NCBI RefSeq assembly: GCF_021021415.1
Contig: NZ_JAINWJ010000015.1
Coordinates: 62,001-126,000 of the forward strand
DNA from: Martelella mediterranea
GTDB lineage: Bacteria > Pseudomonadota > Alphaproteobacteria > Rhizobiales > Rhizobiaceae
Direction of reading: 5' to 3'
Length of the DNA stretch: 64,000 bases
Shown here: piece after piece, positions 7,422-14,796 of the stretch
How positions within the stretch are numbered: the stretch's first letter is position 1
Layout of the letters: each line of letters opens with the position of its first letter
The notes under the pieces: model-generated
The model's database searches: none
Told to the model about the DNA's origin: nothing
The model's input: only the letters and a program-made list of their open reading frames with translations
Program-made: the position numbers and the translations under genes

Positions 7422-8468
7422 TCATTTATGGATCTTGATGGGCCCCAAATCCTCAGGCGAAGCTTCGCTCTTTTCCCGCTCCACCTCGTCGGCGGGCGCG
7501 CGAAGCGTCTCGATCGGATTTCTGACCGTCTGGTTCACATTCAGCTGGAAAACATCGAACCGGTTGTAGTGGCCGATGATATCGTGCATCTGCTTGGGCT
7601 GAATGCACTTGCCGAGGTCGATCTCGGCATAGACAATCCCCTCGTCGTCGATCAGGGCGTCCCCGATGACGCGGCCGTCCGGGCCGATAATGCCCGAGAA
7701 GGCGCTGGACTTGCGCTCCAGCAGTGCCCGCGCGTCAGGCCGGACCTTTTCCATTTCGGTGATGATCTCGTCCGAAACGGTCGAGGTGGAGATGATGGTG
7801 AATACCTTGCCCTCGAAACTGTGCGACTGACCGCGCAGCTTGATCGCCTCCGCCATATCGTAATCCGGCGGCGCGACGGGCAGGGAAATGTAACTTGCGG
7901 CATGCACCAGCTCGCCCTGGGCCAGCAGCGAGAAACGCGCCAGCGTGTTGGTGTTTTCGCCGCAGGCGAGACCGCCGAGGGGCCCGATCTCGGTATCGTA
8001 AACCTTGAGGCTGGATCCGTCGCCGCCCGTCCAGGTCAGCTTTTCCGCCCATGTCGGCACCAGTTTGCGGTGCTTGCCGATGATCGCCCCGTCGGGGCCA
8101 ATGAACACCAGCGTGTTGTAAAGCGCGCCAAGCGATACCGGGCTGCGCTCGTTCACGCCCAGGATGACGTAGACGCCGTGGGTGCGGGCCGCCGCGCGGA
8201 CCGTGTCGATTTCCGGCCCCGGCACGAACACCGATGCGCGCACCAGCTTGTCGAACCAGGCGCTGCCGGTCACCGGATCGGTGATCCAGTTCCAGTACGG
8301 ATAGCCGGGAACGAACACCTCCGGAAACACGATCAGGCGCGCGCCGTTGCCGGCGGCCTCCGCGATCAGATCCGCAGCCTTCTCCACCGTCGCTGCGGCG
8401 TCGAGATAGACCGGGCTCGCCTGCACGGCAGCCGCCTTGAATTTGGGAAAATCACGTAGTGGAAGCAT
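7422..8468 (-). CDS. Nitrilase (carbon-nitrogen hydrolase family)
   Basis: 348 residues. The catalytic triad is visible: E50 in FPEVFVPGYPYW, K135 in GKHRKLVPTW and C169 in GGLACGENTN; a second conserved Glu is E142. The motif context is that of true nitrilases (arylacetonitrilase/aliphatic nitrilase branch), not amidases. It converts a nitrile to a carboxylate and ammonia. It is the first gene of the leftward ring-cleavage operon, 13 bases before the dioxygenase, and is separated from the divergent oxidoreductase operon by a 422-base regulatory region. With an indole/isatin pathway nearby, indole-3-acetonitrile is an attractive substrate, but that is inference. Confidence 0.88.
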   Translation of the reverse strand: MLPLRDFPKFKAAAVQASPVYLDAAATVEKAADLIAEAAGNGARLIVFPEVFVPGYPYWNWITDPVTGSAWFDKLVRASVFVPGPEIDTVRAAARTHGVYVILGVNERSPVSLGALYNTLVFIGPDGAIIGKHRKLVPTWAEKLTWTGGDGSSLKVYDTEIGPLGGLACGENTNTLARFSLLAQGELVHAASYISLPVAPPDYDMAEAIKLRGQSHSFEGKVFTIISTSTVSDEIITEMEKVRPDARALLERKSSAFSGIIGPDGRVIGDALIDDEGIVYAEIDLGKCIQPKQMHDIIGHYNRFDVFQLNVNQTVRNPIETLRAPADEVEREKSEASPEDLGPIKIHK

Positions 8469-8674
8469 TCAACCGTTCCCTTGCGAGCCAAGAATTTGCA
8501 CCTGAGATGCCTCTGCGCGCCCTGCTTGCCACGAAAGCCTGCCGTTGCAGGCCACTCCCATGTCAAGCCAGAACCGGATGCGATCTATTTATTTGATTTC
8601 GCTTTCTTTTTCTGGGTTCTCGGTGCCCGGAAATGCGATAGAGATCGCCACAAATTCATCTCTTATGCCAAGGT

Positions 8675-8690
8675 ATTTTACATATAAAAT
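8675..8690. promoter_or_regulatory. Candidate MarR operator, copy 2 (leftward promoter)
   Basis: ATTTTACATATAAAAT is a near-perfect dyad with 14 of 16 symmetric positions. On the minus strand a perfect TATAAT lies at 8694-8689, overlapping the dyad edge, although the -35 hexamer 17 bases upstream (TCGCAA) is weak. Transcription from here would serve the nitrilase operon with a leader of about 200 bases. Confidence 0.55.
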
Positions 8691-8836
8691 TATATTTGGC
8701 TACCCTTTTCTTTGCGATCTCTACAGCGCGTGCCAGCTTATCGGGATGCCGTCCCTCCGTTTTAAGTATCACGCTGAAACGATCGCATTCGCGGCCAGGG
8801 AAAGGCCTCGGCAGATACCTCGACCGGAAAAACCCG

Positions 8837-8865
8837 TTGACATATTTTACATATAAAATTATTCT
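8837..8865 (+). promoter_or_regulatory. iorA promoter with operator copy 3 in the spacer
   Basis: A consensus TTGACA (8837-8842) is followed after 17 bases by TATTCT (8860-8865). The dyad ATTTTACATATAAAAT (8844-8859) fills the spacer, so a bound repressor would block RNA polymerase. The start codon of iorA is 26 bases downstream of the -10 box. This is the clearest promoter-operator pair in the window. Confidence 0.65.
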
Positions 8866-8890
8866 TGGCGCATATTTTTTGGAGACTTTG

Positions 8891-11047
8891 ATGGCCGAAC
8901 GCTCATTTGCGAAAGAAGTACAAGACCTCAAGCTGGGAGAGGGCGACGTTTTCCGCGGCGAGGGTATTCTTGCAATCACGAAGGCCCTCCTGCAGTCCGG
9001 CATTTCCTATGTCGGCGGCTATCCCGGCTCGCCGATTTCCCACCTTATGGACGTGCTGGCCGACGCCGACGAAATCCTCGAGGAACTGGGCGTCAACTTC
9101 CAGAGCATGGCCAACGAGGCGACCGCGGCGGCGATGCTTTCCGCATCGGTAATGTATCCCTTGCGGGGCGCGGTGGCGTGGAAGTCCACGGTCGGCACCA
9201 ATGTCGCATCGGACGCGCTGGCCAATCTCGCCTCGGGCGGCGTCACCGGCGGCGCGATGGTGATCGTCGGCGAGGATTACGGCGAAGGCTCCTCGATCAT
9301 GCAGGAGCGCACCCACGCCTTTGCGATGAAGTCGCAGATGTGGCTTCTCGACCCCCGCCCGGATCAGGAATGCATCGTCAACCTGATCGAGAAAGGCTTC
9401 GAACTCTCCGAGGAATCCAACACGCCGGTTCTGCTGCAGGTGCGCGTGCGCTCCTGCCACATGCATGGCAGCTTCGTCTGCAAGGACAATGTCCGCCCGG
9501 AATTCACGCTTGCCGATGCGATGAACAACCCGAAGCGCGATCTCGACCGGATCGTTCTGCCGCCGGCTGCCTATGAGCACGAGCAGGAAAAGATCAAACG
9601 CCGGATGCCGGCCGCGATCGAGTTCATCACCAAGCACAAGCTCAACGAATTCTTCGGCGAGAAGAGCGGCAGCAAGACCGGCATCATCGTCCAGGGCGGC
9701 ACCTATAACAGCACGATCCGCGCCCTTCAGTTCCTTGGCATGGCCGATGCCTATGGCGATACCAATGTCCCGATCTACGTGATGAATGTCGCCTACCCCA
9801 CGATCGTCTCGGAGGTCGACCGGTTCTGCGAGGGACTTGAGTCCGTACTGGTGATCGAGGAAGGCCAGCCGGAATATATCGAGCAGTCCATTTCCACCAC
9901 CCTCGCCCGCGGCCGATCGGCCACCACCGTGCATGGCAAGGATTACCTGCCGATGGGCGGGGACTACACCGCAGAAGTGCTCACCGACGGACTGCAGCGC
10001 TATTTCGAGGATCATGAGCCCACCCGCCTTGGCAATCGGCCGCCCGTGCCAAGCGCCAAGCCAACACTTGCCTTGCCGGAAGTGGCAAAACTAAAGGAAG
10101 TGGTGCCGTCGCGCCCCCCCGGTCTTTGCACGGGCTGTCCCGAGCGCCCGATCTTTACGGCGATGAAGCTGGTTCATGAGGAAATCGGCGAGCATCACGT
10201 CTCGGCCGACATCGGCTGTCACCTGTTCTCGATCCTGCCGCCGTTCAACCTCGGCGCCACCACCATGGGCTATGGCCTTGGCGGGGCATCGTCGGCGGCC
10301 TTCAACGTCAAGGGCGCGAAACGGTCGATCTCGATCATGGGCGATGGCGGTTTCTGGCACAACGGCCTGACCAGCGGTATCGGCAACGCCGTCTTCAACA
10401 AGCATGACGGCGTGTTCCTGATCATCGACAATTTCTATTCCTCCGCCACCGGAGGACAGGACATCCTGTCATCGCGCGCCTTCAACAAGCGGCGAAACAC
10501 CAACAACAGCATCGTCAAGGCGGTCAAGGGCATCGGCGTCGAATGGGTGCGCGAGATCGACCGCACCTATGACGTCAACAAGATGCGCGCCGTCCTCAAG
10601 GAGGCGCTGACAACGCCATTCGAAGGGCCGAAGGTTATCGTTGCGTCCTCGGAATGCATGCTCAACAAGCAGCGCCGCGTAAAGCCGCAGATCAGAAAGG
10701 CCATCAGCGACGGCAAGAGGACGGTCACCGCGCGATTCGGCGTCGACGAGGATGTCTGCACCGGCGATCACGCCTGCATCCGGCTTTCTGGCTGTCCATC
10801 GCTCTCGGTGAAACAACTCGACGACCCGCTGCGCGACGACCCGGTGGCCGCGATCGACAACACTTGCGTGGCATGCGGCAATTGCGGCGAAGTGGCGGAC
10901 GCAGCCGTTCTCTGTCCGAGCTTCTATCGCGCGGACGTCATCAATAACCCATCGAAGTGGGACCGGTTTTCCAACAGGCTTTCGATGAGCATCATCGGTT
11001 TCCTGCAGAACACCCGCGAACGTTTCGCCGTAAGCTTCGAGGCCTGA
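8891..11047 (+). CDS. iorA: Indolepyruvate-type 2-oxoacid:ferredoxin oxidoreductase, alpha subunit
   Basis: 718 residues from the ATG at 8891, preceded by TTGGAGA; the longer frame from 8696 crosses the promoter and is rejected. Order: N-terminal pyrimidine-binding domain (GGYPGSPISHLMD, residues 37-50), central domain, TPP-binding domain near residues 480-525 (GDGGFWHNG then IIDNFYSSATGGQ), and a C-terminal cysteine-rich region from C623 with seven cysteines, including a complete C-x2-C-x2-C set for an iron-sulfur cluster. It decarboxylates aryl-2-oxo acids to aryl-CoA with reduced ferredoxin. Partner iorB follows 7 bases later. Indolepyruvate is the family's namesake substrate; isatinate (2-aminophenylglyoxylate) is my context-based proposal. 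Confidence 0.88.
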   Translation: MAERSFAKEVQDLKLGEGDVFRGEGILAITKALLQSGISYVGGYPGSPISHLMDVLADADEILEELGVNFQSMANEATAAAMLSASVMYPLRGAVAWKSTVGTNVASDALANLASGGVTGGAMVIVGEDYGEGSSIMQERTHAFAMKSQMWLLDPRPDQECIVNLIEKGFELSEESNTPVLLQVRVRSCHMHGSFVCKDNVRPEFTLADAMNNPKRDLDRIVLPPAAYEHEQEKIKRRMPAAIEFITKHKLNEFFGEKSGSKTGIIVQGGTYNSTIRALQFLGMADAYGDTNVPIYVMNVAYPTIVSEVDRFCEGLESVLVIEEGQPEYIEQSISTTLARGRSATTVHGKDYLPMGGDYTAEVLTDGLQRYFEDHEPTRLGNRPPVPSAKPTLALPEVAKLKEVVPSRPPGLCTGCPERPIFTAMKLVHEEIGEHHVSADIGCHLFSILPPFNLGATTMGYGLGGASSAAFNVKGAKRSISIMGDGGFWHNGLTSGIGNAVFNKHDGVFLIIDNFYSSATGGQDILSSRAFNKRRNTNNSIVKAVKGIGVEWVREIDRTYDVNKMRAVLKEALTTPFEGPKVIVASSECMLNKQRRVKPQIRKAISDGKRTVTARFGVDEDVCTGDHACIRLSGCPSLSVKQLDDPLRDDPVAAIDNTCVACGNCGEVADAAVLCPSFYRADVINNPSKWDRFSNRLSMSIIGFLQNTRERFAVSFEA

Positions 11048-11054
11048 CACCGAC

Positions 11055-12620
11055 ATGAGAGATGATACTGTAAAACTGAGCCTCGCTCCGGCGGGCGAGG
11101 CCACGGAACGACCGATTTCCATCGCCATCGTGGCAATGGGCGGCCAGGGCGGCGGCGTGCTGACGAGCTGGATCGTCGAACTGGCGGAAAGCCAGGGCTG
11201 GATCGGTCAGTCCACATCGGTTCCGGGCGTCGCCCAGCGGACCGGCGCGACGATCTACTATGTCGAAATGATGAAGGCCCGCGAAAACGGCCGGCATCCG
11301 ATTCTTGCGCAGATGCCGACGCCAGGCGATGTCGACGTGGTGATTGCGTCCGAGTTCATGGAGGCCGGGCGCTCGATCCTGCGCGGCCTGGTGACGCCAG
11401 ACCGGACGACATTGATCGCGTCGAGCCATCGCGCGCTCGCGGTGACCGAGAAGATGCCGCCCGGCATGGGCGTGGCGACCAGCAGCACGGTTGATGAGGC
11501 CGTTGGCGTTACCGCCAAGCAAAAGATCATTTTCGACATGGATGAACTGGCGGTGCGCAATGGCAGCGTCATTTCCGCGTCGATGTTCGGCAGCCTTGCT
11601 GCATCCGGCGCCCTGCCCTTCGAGCGGGAGGCCTATCACGATGTCATCCGCAAGGGTGGCAAGGGCGTGGAGGCGAGCATCCGCGCGTTCGACGCCGCCT
11701 ATGACCGCACCCTCAAGGGACCGGACCCGGTCGACGAATCCAGTGATGACGTCGCGGTGGCGACGGTTCCATCCAGGCTGGCCTCGCGAAAGGCCGACCG
11801 TCTGTTGCAGCGGCTTAGAAACGAACTGCCCGAGGCGGCGCAACCGATGGCGTTTGCGGGTCTCAAGAAGGTGGTGGCGTTCCAGGATGTCGCCTATGGC
11901 GACGAGTATCTCGACCTGCTGGCGAACCTTCATGCCGCAGACCGGCAGGCCGGCGGCGACGGCCATGACTGGCTGTTCACCAGCGAAGCGGCGAAGTATC
12001 TCGCCAACGCCATGGTCTATGACGACCTGATGCGCGTCGCCGACCTGAAGACCCGCAAGGCGCGCAAAGACCGAATTGCCGGCGAGCTCAAGGTCAAGGA
12101 CAACCAGATTTTGAAGACCACCGAATTCATGCATCCGCGCATGGAGGAAGTCTCGTCGGCCCTGCCCGCGGGCTTCGCCCGCTGGCTCAGGTCGCGCAAG
12201 GGATTTTATGCCTGGCTCGACCGGCGCGTGGACAAGGGCCGGCATGTCAACACCTACTCCCTGCACTGGTTTGTCGCGCTCTACTGCGTGGCGCGCTGGA
12301 AACGTATGCGGCGGGTCTCATTGCGGCACGTGACAGAGGTGGCGCATCGCGACGAATGGCTTACCAACGCAAAGCGCGGTCTCACGGCGAATTACGAGCT
12401 TGGCGTGGAAATGCTGCGTTTCCGCCGGCTGATCAAGGGATATTCGGACACGCATGTGCGTGGACACGCCAAGTTCGACAAGGTTATGAACACCACACTA
12501 CGGCTGCTGGACCGTGACGATGCGGCGCAGTGGGCGCGGCTGTTATTGCTTGCCGCCGTCAAGGATCCCGAACAAAAATCTCTCAATGAGACCATACAGA
12601 CGATTGAAACACATCTATGA
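11055..12620 (+). CDS. iorB: Indolepyruvate-type oxidoreductase, beta subunit with C-terminal extension
   Basis: 521 residues. Residues about 18-225 are the gamma-type domain of 2-oxoacid oxidoreductases (AMGGQGGGVLTSWIVELA, then PGVAQRTGATIYYVEM). Residues about 270-521 form an extra helical domain (DUF6537-like) seen in aerobic proteobacterial enzymes and lacking in the roughly 200-residue archaeal IorB. It forms the heterodimer with IorA. Its stop overlaps the thioesterase start as ATGA, so the three genes are translationally coupled. Confidence 0.87.
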   Translation: MRDDTVKLSLAPAGEATERPISIAIVAMGGQGGGVLTSWIVELAESQGWIGQSTSVPGVAQRTGATIYYVEMMKARENGRHPILAQMPTPGDVDVVIASEFMEAGRSILRGLVTPDRTTLIASSHRALAVTEKMPPGMGVATSSTVDEAVGVTAKQKIIFDMDELAVRNGSVISASMFGSLAASGALPFEREAYHDVIRKGGKGVEASIRAFDAAYDRTLKGPDPVDESSDDVAVATVPSRLASRKADRLLQRLRNELPEAAQPMAFAGLKKVVAFQDVAYGDEYLDLLANLHAADRQAGGDGHDWLFTSEAAKYLANAMVYDDLMRVADLKTRKARKDRIAGELKVKDNQILKTTEFMHPRMEEVSSALPAGFARWLRSRKGFYAWLDRRVDKGRHVNTYSLHWFVALYCVARWKRMRRVSLRHVTEVAHRDEWLTNAKRGLTANYELGVEMLRFRRLIKGYSDTHVRGHAKFDKVMNTTLRLLDRDDAAQWARLLLLAAVKDPEQKSLNETIQTIETHL

Positions 12621-13105
12621 ATGACCAGAAGACAGCGCGCCAGCAAGAATTTTCCTCTCCCCTTGACGCCAAGGCCATGCCGCCATCATGCTGGTCGTTC
12701 AAGGTGGCGATCCGGCACGGGCATTGCGATCCCGCCGGCATCGTCTACACGCCCAAATTCTTCGATCTGTTCAATCACGCCATTGAAGGGTGGTTCATCG
12801 AAGCTTTGGGAATCGACTATTACGACGTCATTGGCGAACGCCGCACGGGTCTCGGCTATGTGACGGCATCGGCCGATTTTTTCACGCCGTGCATGATGGG
12901 CGACAAGCTTGAGATATTCGTGCGCGTCGTTCGGGTCGGGAGCAAATCCTACACATTGATGCTGCACGCCATGAAAGACGGTCGTGAGGCCCTGCGTGGA
13001 CATTTCACCACGGTCACGACCGCGCTCGATCACCACAAGTCCATCGTCATTCCGGCGGATATCAGGGCCGCGATAGTTGCCTATTCTGAAAAATGGTGTC
13101 AGTAG
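12617..13105 (+). CDS. Hotdog-fold acyl-CoA thioesterase (4-hydroxybenzoyl-CoA type)
   Basis: 162 residues. The motif HCDPAGIVYTPKFFDLFNHA near residues 36-55 carries the catalytic Asp (D38) of the 4-hydroxybenzoyl-CoA thioesterase group. It hydrolyses aromatic or short acyl-CoAs. Its coupling to iorAB suggests it releases the acid from the CoA ester made by the oxidoreductase, for example anthranilate from anthraniloyl-CoA. Substrate is inferred. About 25 N-terminal residues precede the fold. Confidence 0.83.
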   Translation: MNDQKTARQQEFSSPLDAKAMPPSCWSFKVAIRHGHCDPAGIVYTPKFFDLFNHAIEGWFIEALGIDYYDVIGERRTGLGYVTASADFFTPCMMGDKLEIFVRVVRVGSKSYTLMLHAMKDGREALRGHFTTVTTALDHHKSIVIPADIRAAIVAYSEKWCQ

Positions 13106-13146
13106 ATGCTTCCTCAATCGGTGCTATCGAGGGAGGCTTTGCGGCG

Positions 13147-13656
13147 ATGATTGACGGTCTGGAACACGAGAGCGATACGTCCCTGGAAGCCAGTCTCTCC
13201 CGTCGGCAGAAGGCGGAGACCCGATTCTGGCTTCAGATCCTCAATGTCCATCACCTCATCTATAATGACCTGAACGCGCGCCTGATCAACGAGGCCGGTC
13301 TGAGCATCGCCAAGTTCGACGTGATGGCGCAGTTGTATCGTTACCCCGAGGGAATTTCGATGGGCGCGCTTTCCAAAAAGCTTAAGGTGACGAACGGAAA
13401 CGTCTCCGGCCTCGTCACCCGGCTGGAGGCGGACGGCTATGTCAGGCGATCGGTCGAGCCCAATGACCGGCGTTCTTTCAGAGCTTCGATCACACCCGAG
13501 GGCAAAACGGTATTCGAAAACGCGGTGGCGAAACACCAAACCGAGATCAGCAAGAAGCTCTCCGGCATCGATTTGCGCGCTATCGAGGAAATGACTGTAA
13601 GCCTGAAGCAGATCACCGATCAGATGAGAAGTACGGACACGGAGTCGTCCGACTGA
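13147..13656 (+). CDS. MarR-family transcriptional regulator
   Basis: 169 residues from the ATG at 13147, which has GGGAGG ten bases upstream; an in-frame ATG at 13093 would overlap the thioesterase gene but has no clear ribosome site. The winged-helix region (FDVMAQLYRYPEGISMGAL then NVSGLVTRLEADGYVRR and DRRSFRASITPEG) is typical MarR. As last gene of the ior operon it probably responds to a pathway aromatic and represses at the ATTTTA-N4-TAAAAT dyads, including that in its own operon's promoter. Confidence 0.85.
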   Translation: MIDGLEHESDTSLEASLSRRQKAETRFWLQILNVHHLIYNDLNARLINEAGLSIAKFDVMAQLYRYPEGISMGALSKKLKVTNGNVSGLVTRLEADGYVRRSVEPNDRRSFRASITPEGKTVFENAVAKHQTEISKKLSGIDLRAIEEMTVSLKQITDQMRSTDTESSD

Positions 13657-13876
13657 TCCTCCAGAAGCCACGGCAGGATAGAACTGTCCAGGCCGGGGCC
13701 GGCTGCTTTTGCCCGCGCGCGGATACATCCCATTAGACGGCACCAATACGCATCACATCCCGCTCACGCCACGCTTCCGCTTTTTCACCCCATCGTGACT
13801 TTCGATTGATGTGCGTTGGCGCTAGATTGCCTTCCAGTTCAGCGGGCGCTGTGCCCGACGACCAAGGTTTTGAGCG

Positions 13877-14614
13877 GTGTTTAAACAGACTGTCATATTG
13901 AGTGCCTGCCTTGCCGCTTTCTCGCTTGCGGGTGCTGAGGCAGGCGAGATCAAAAGCCCGCTCGGCGTGGTGGAGCTGTTCACTTCGCAGGGCTGCTCCT
14001 CCTGCCCGCCGGCCGACAAGACCGCGGCGACGCTTGCGGACGAGGGCGATGTGATCGTGCTCAGCTATCATGTCGATTACTGGAACTATCTCGGCTGGAC
14101 CGACACGATGAGCAGCCCGGAAAACACCAAGCGGCAGTATGATTACAGCGCCGCGATGGGCCGTTCCGGCGTCTACACGCCGCAGGCCGTGGTCAACGGG
14201 CGGGCCGAGATGGTCGGCACCAGCCTCGACAAGCTGCGCGGAACGATTGCCGATCTCAAATCCGATGACAAGGGCCTGACCGTGCCGGTCAGCCTGCGCA
14301 AATCCGGCGACGAGGTGATCATCGATATCGGCAGCGGCAAGGGCAAGGCCGATGTGCTGGTGGTCTATTTCAAGAGCCGGGAACAGGTCGCGATCAAGGA
14401 CGGCGAGAACGAAGGCCGGACCATCGACTACCGCAATATCGTCACCGATGTGCAGACGGTGGGCATGTGGCACGGCGAGGCCACCAAGGTGACGCTGCCG
14501 GCGCGCGTGCTGGAACCGCGCGAGAGCGATGGCTGCGCGATCCTGCTGCAGGCCACCGACGCAGACGGCAACCCCGGCGCAATCTTCGGCGCAACCATGG
14601 TGACCGCGGACTAA
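13877..14614 (+). CDS. DUF1223 secreted thioredoxin-like protein
   Basis: 245 residues with a GTG start. Residues 1-22 look like a signal peptide (ACLAAFSLAGAEA). The mature part begins with VVELFTSQGCSSCPPAD, where C40-x2-C43 is a thioredoxin-like CxxC, and YHVDYWNYLGWTD follows. This is the DUF1223 signature. A periplasmic redox or chaperone role is possible, but function is not established. The 220-base gap before it holds no gene that I can support. Confidence 0.85.
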   Translation: MFKQTVILSACLAAFSLAGAEAGEIKSPLGVVELFTSQGCSSCPPADKTAATLADEGDVIVLSYHVDYWNYLGWTDTMSSPENTKRQYDYSAAMGRSGVYTPQAVVNGRAEMVGTSLDKLRGTIADLKSDDKGLTVPVSLRKSGDEVIIDIGSGKGKADVLVVYFKSREQVAIKDGENEGRTIDYRNIVTDVQTVGMWHGEATKVTLPARVLEPRESDGCAILLQATDADGNPGAIFGATMVTAD

Positions 14615-14689
14615 GCCGCCGCAACCGCGCCCCCGAAAAACCGGAAAAGCCGCCGCTCCAGCACTTTCCGCCCGCTTCAGCGCGGAAAA

Positions 14690-14706
14690 TTAACAACTTC
14701 TTTACC
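14690..14706 (+). promoter_or_regulatory. CtrA-like box upstream of podJ-like gene
   Basis: TTAA-CAACTTC-TTTACC matches the CtrA consensus TTAA-N7-TTAACC with one mismatch in the second half. It lies about 90 bases before the ATG at 14797. PodJ genes are cell-cycle-controlled in alphaproteobacteria, so the site is plausible, but one box by eye is weak evidence. Confidence 0.35.
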
Positions 14707-14796
14707 ATGTTGCGCGAATCCTTGTGCCAGGATTTTTGATGCGGTTCTGCGCGCCGGGGGATGTGCGCGCAGCCGCCAACATTTTGGGGCAGCGGT

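Larger units (their letters stand above)
8469..8890. promoter_or_regulatory. Divergent control region of nitrilase and ferredoxin-oxidoreductase operons
   Basis: A 422-base gene-free region, locally AT-rich against a GC-rich background. It contains a 20-base direct repeat at 8674-8693 and 8843-8862, with both copies followed two bases later by TTGGC. Each copy holds the 16-bp dyad ATTTTACATATAAAAT. A short inverted pair (agagatcgc near 8640-8648 and gcgatctct near 8714-8722) flanks the first copy. I see no credible small gene; frames entering it are upstream extensions of iorA. Confidence 0.6.

Noticed and set aside
5558-7438. Long plus-strand frame of 626 codons opposite the FAH and dioxygenase genes
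   Set aside because: Antisense shadow: both minus-strand genes carry intact catalytic motifs, and the frame runs through two genes and the gap between them.
8696-8890. N-terminal extension of iorA in frame upstream of its start
   Set aside because: It runs across the promoter and operator; the ATG at 8891 has a ribosome site and begins the conserved protein.
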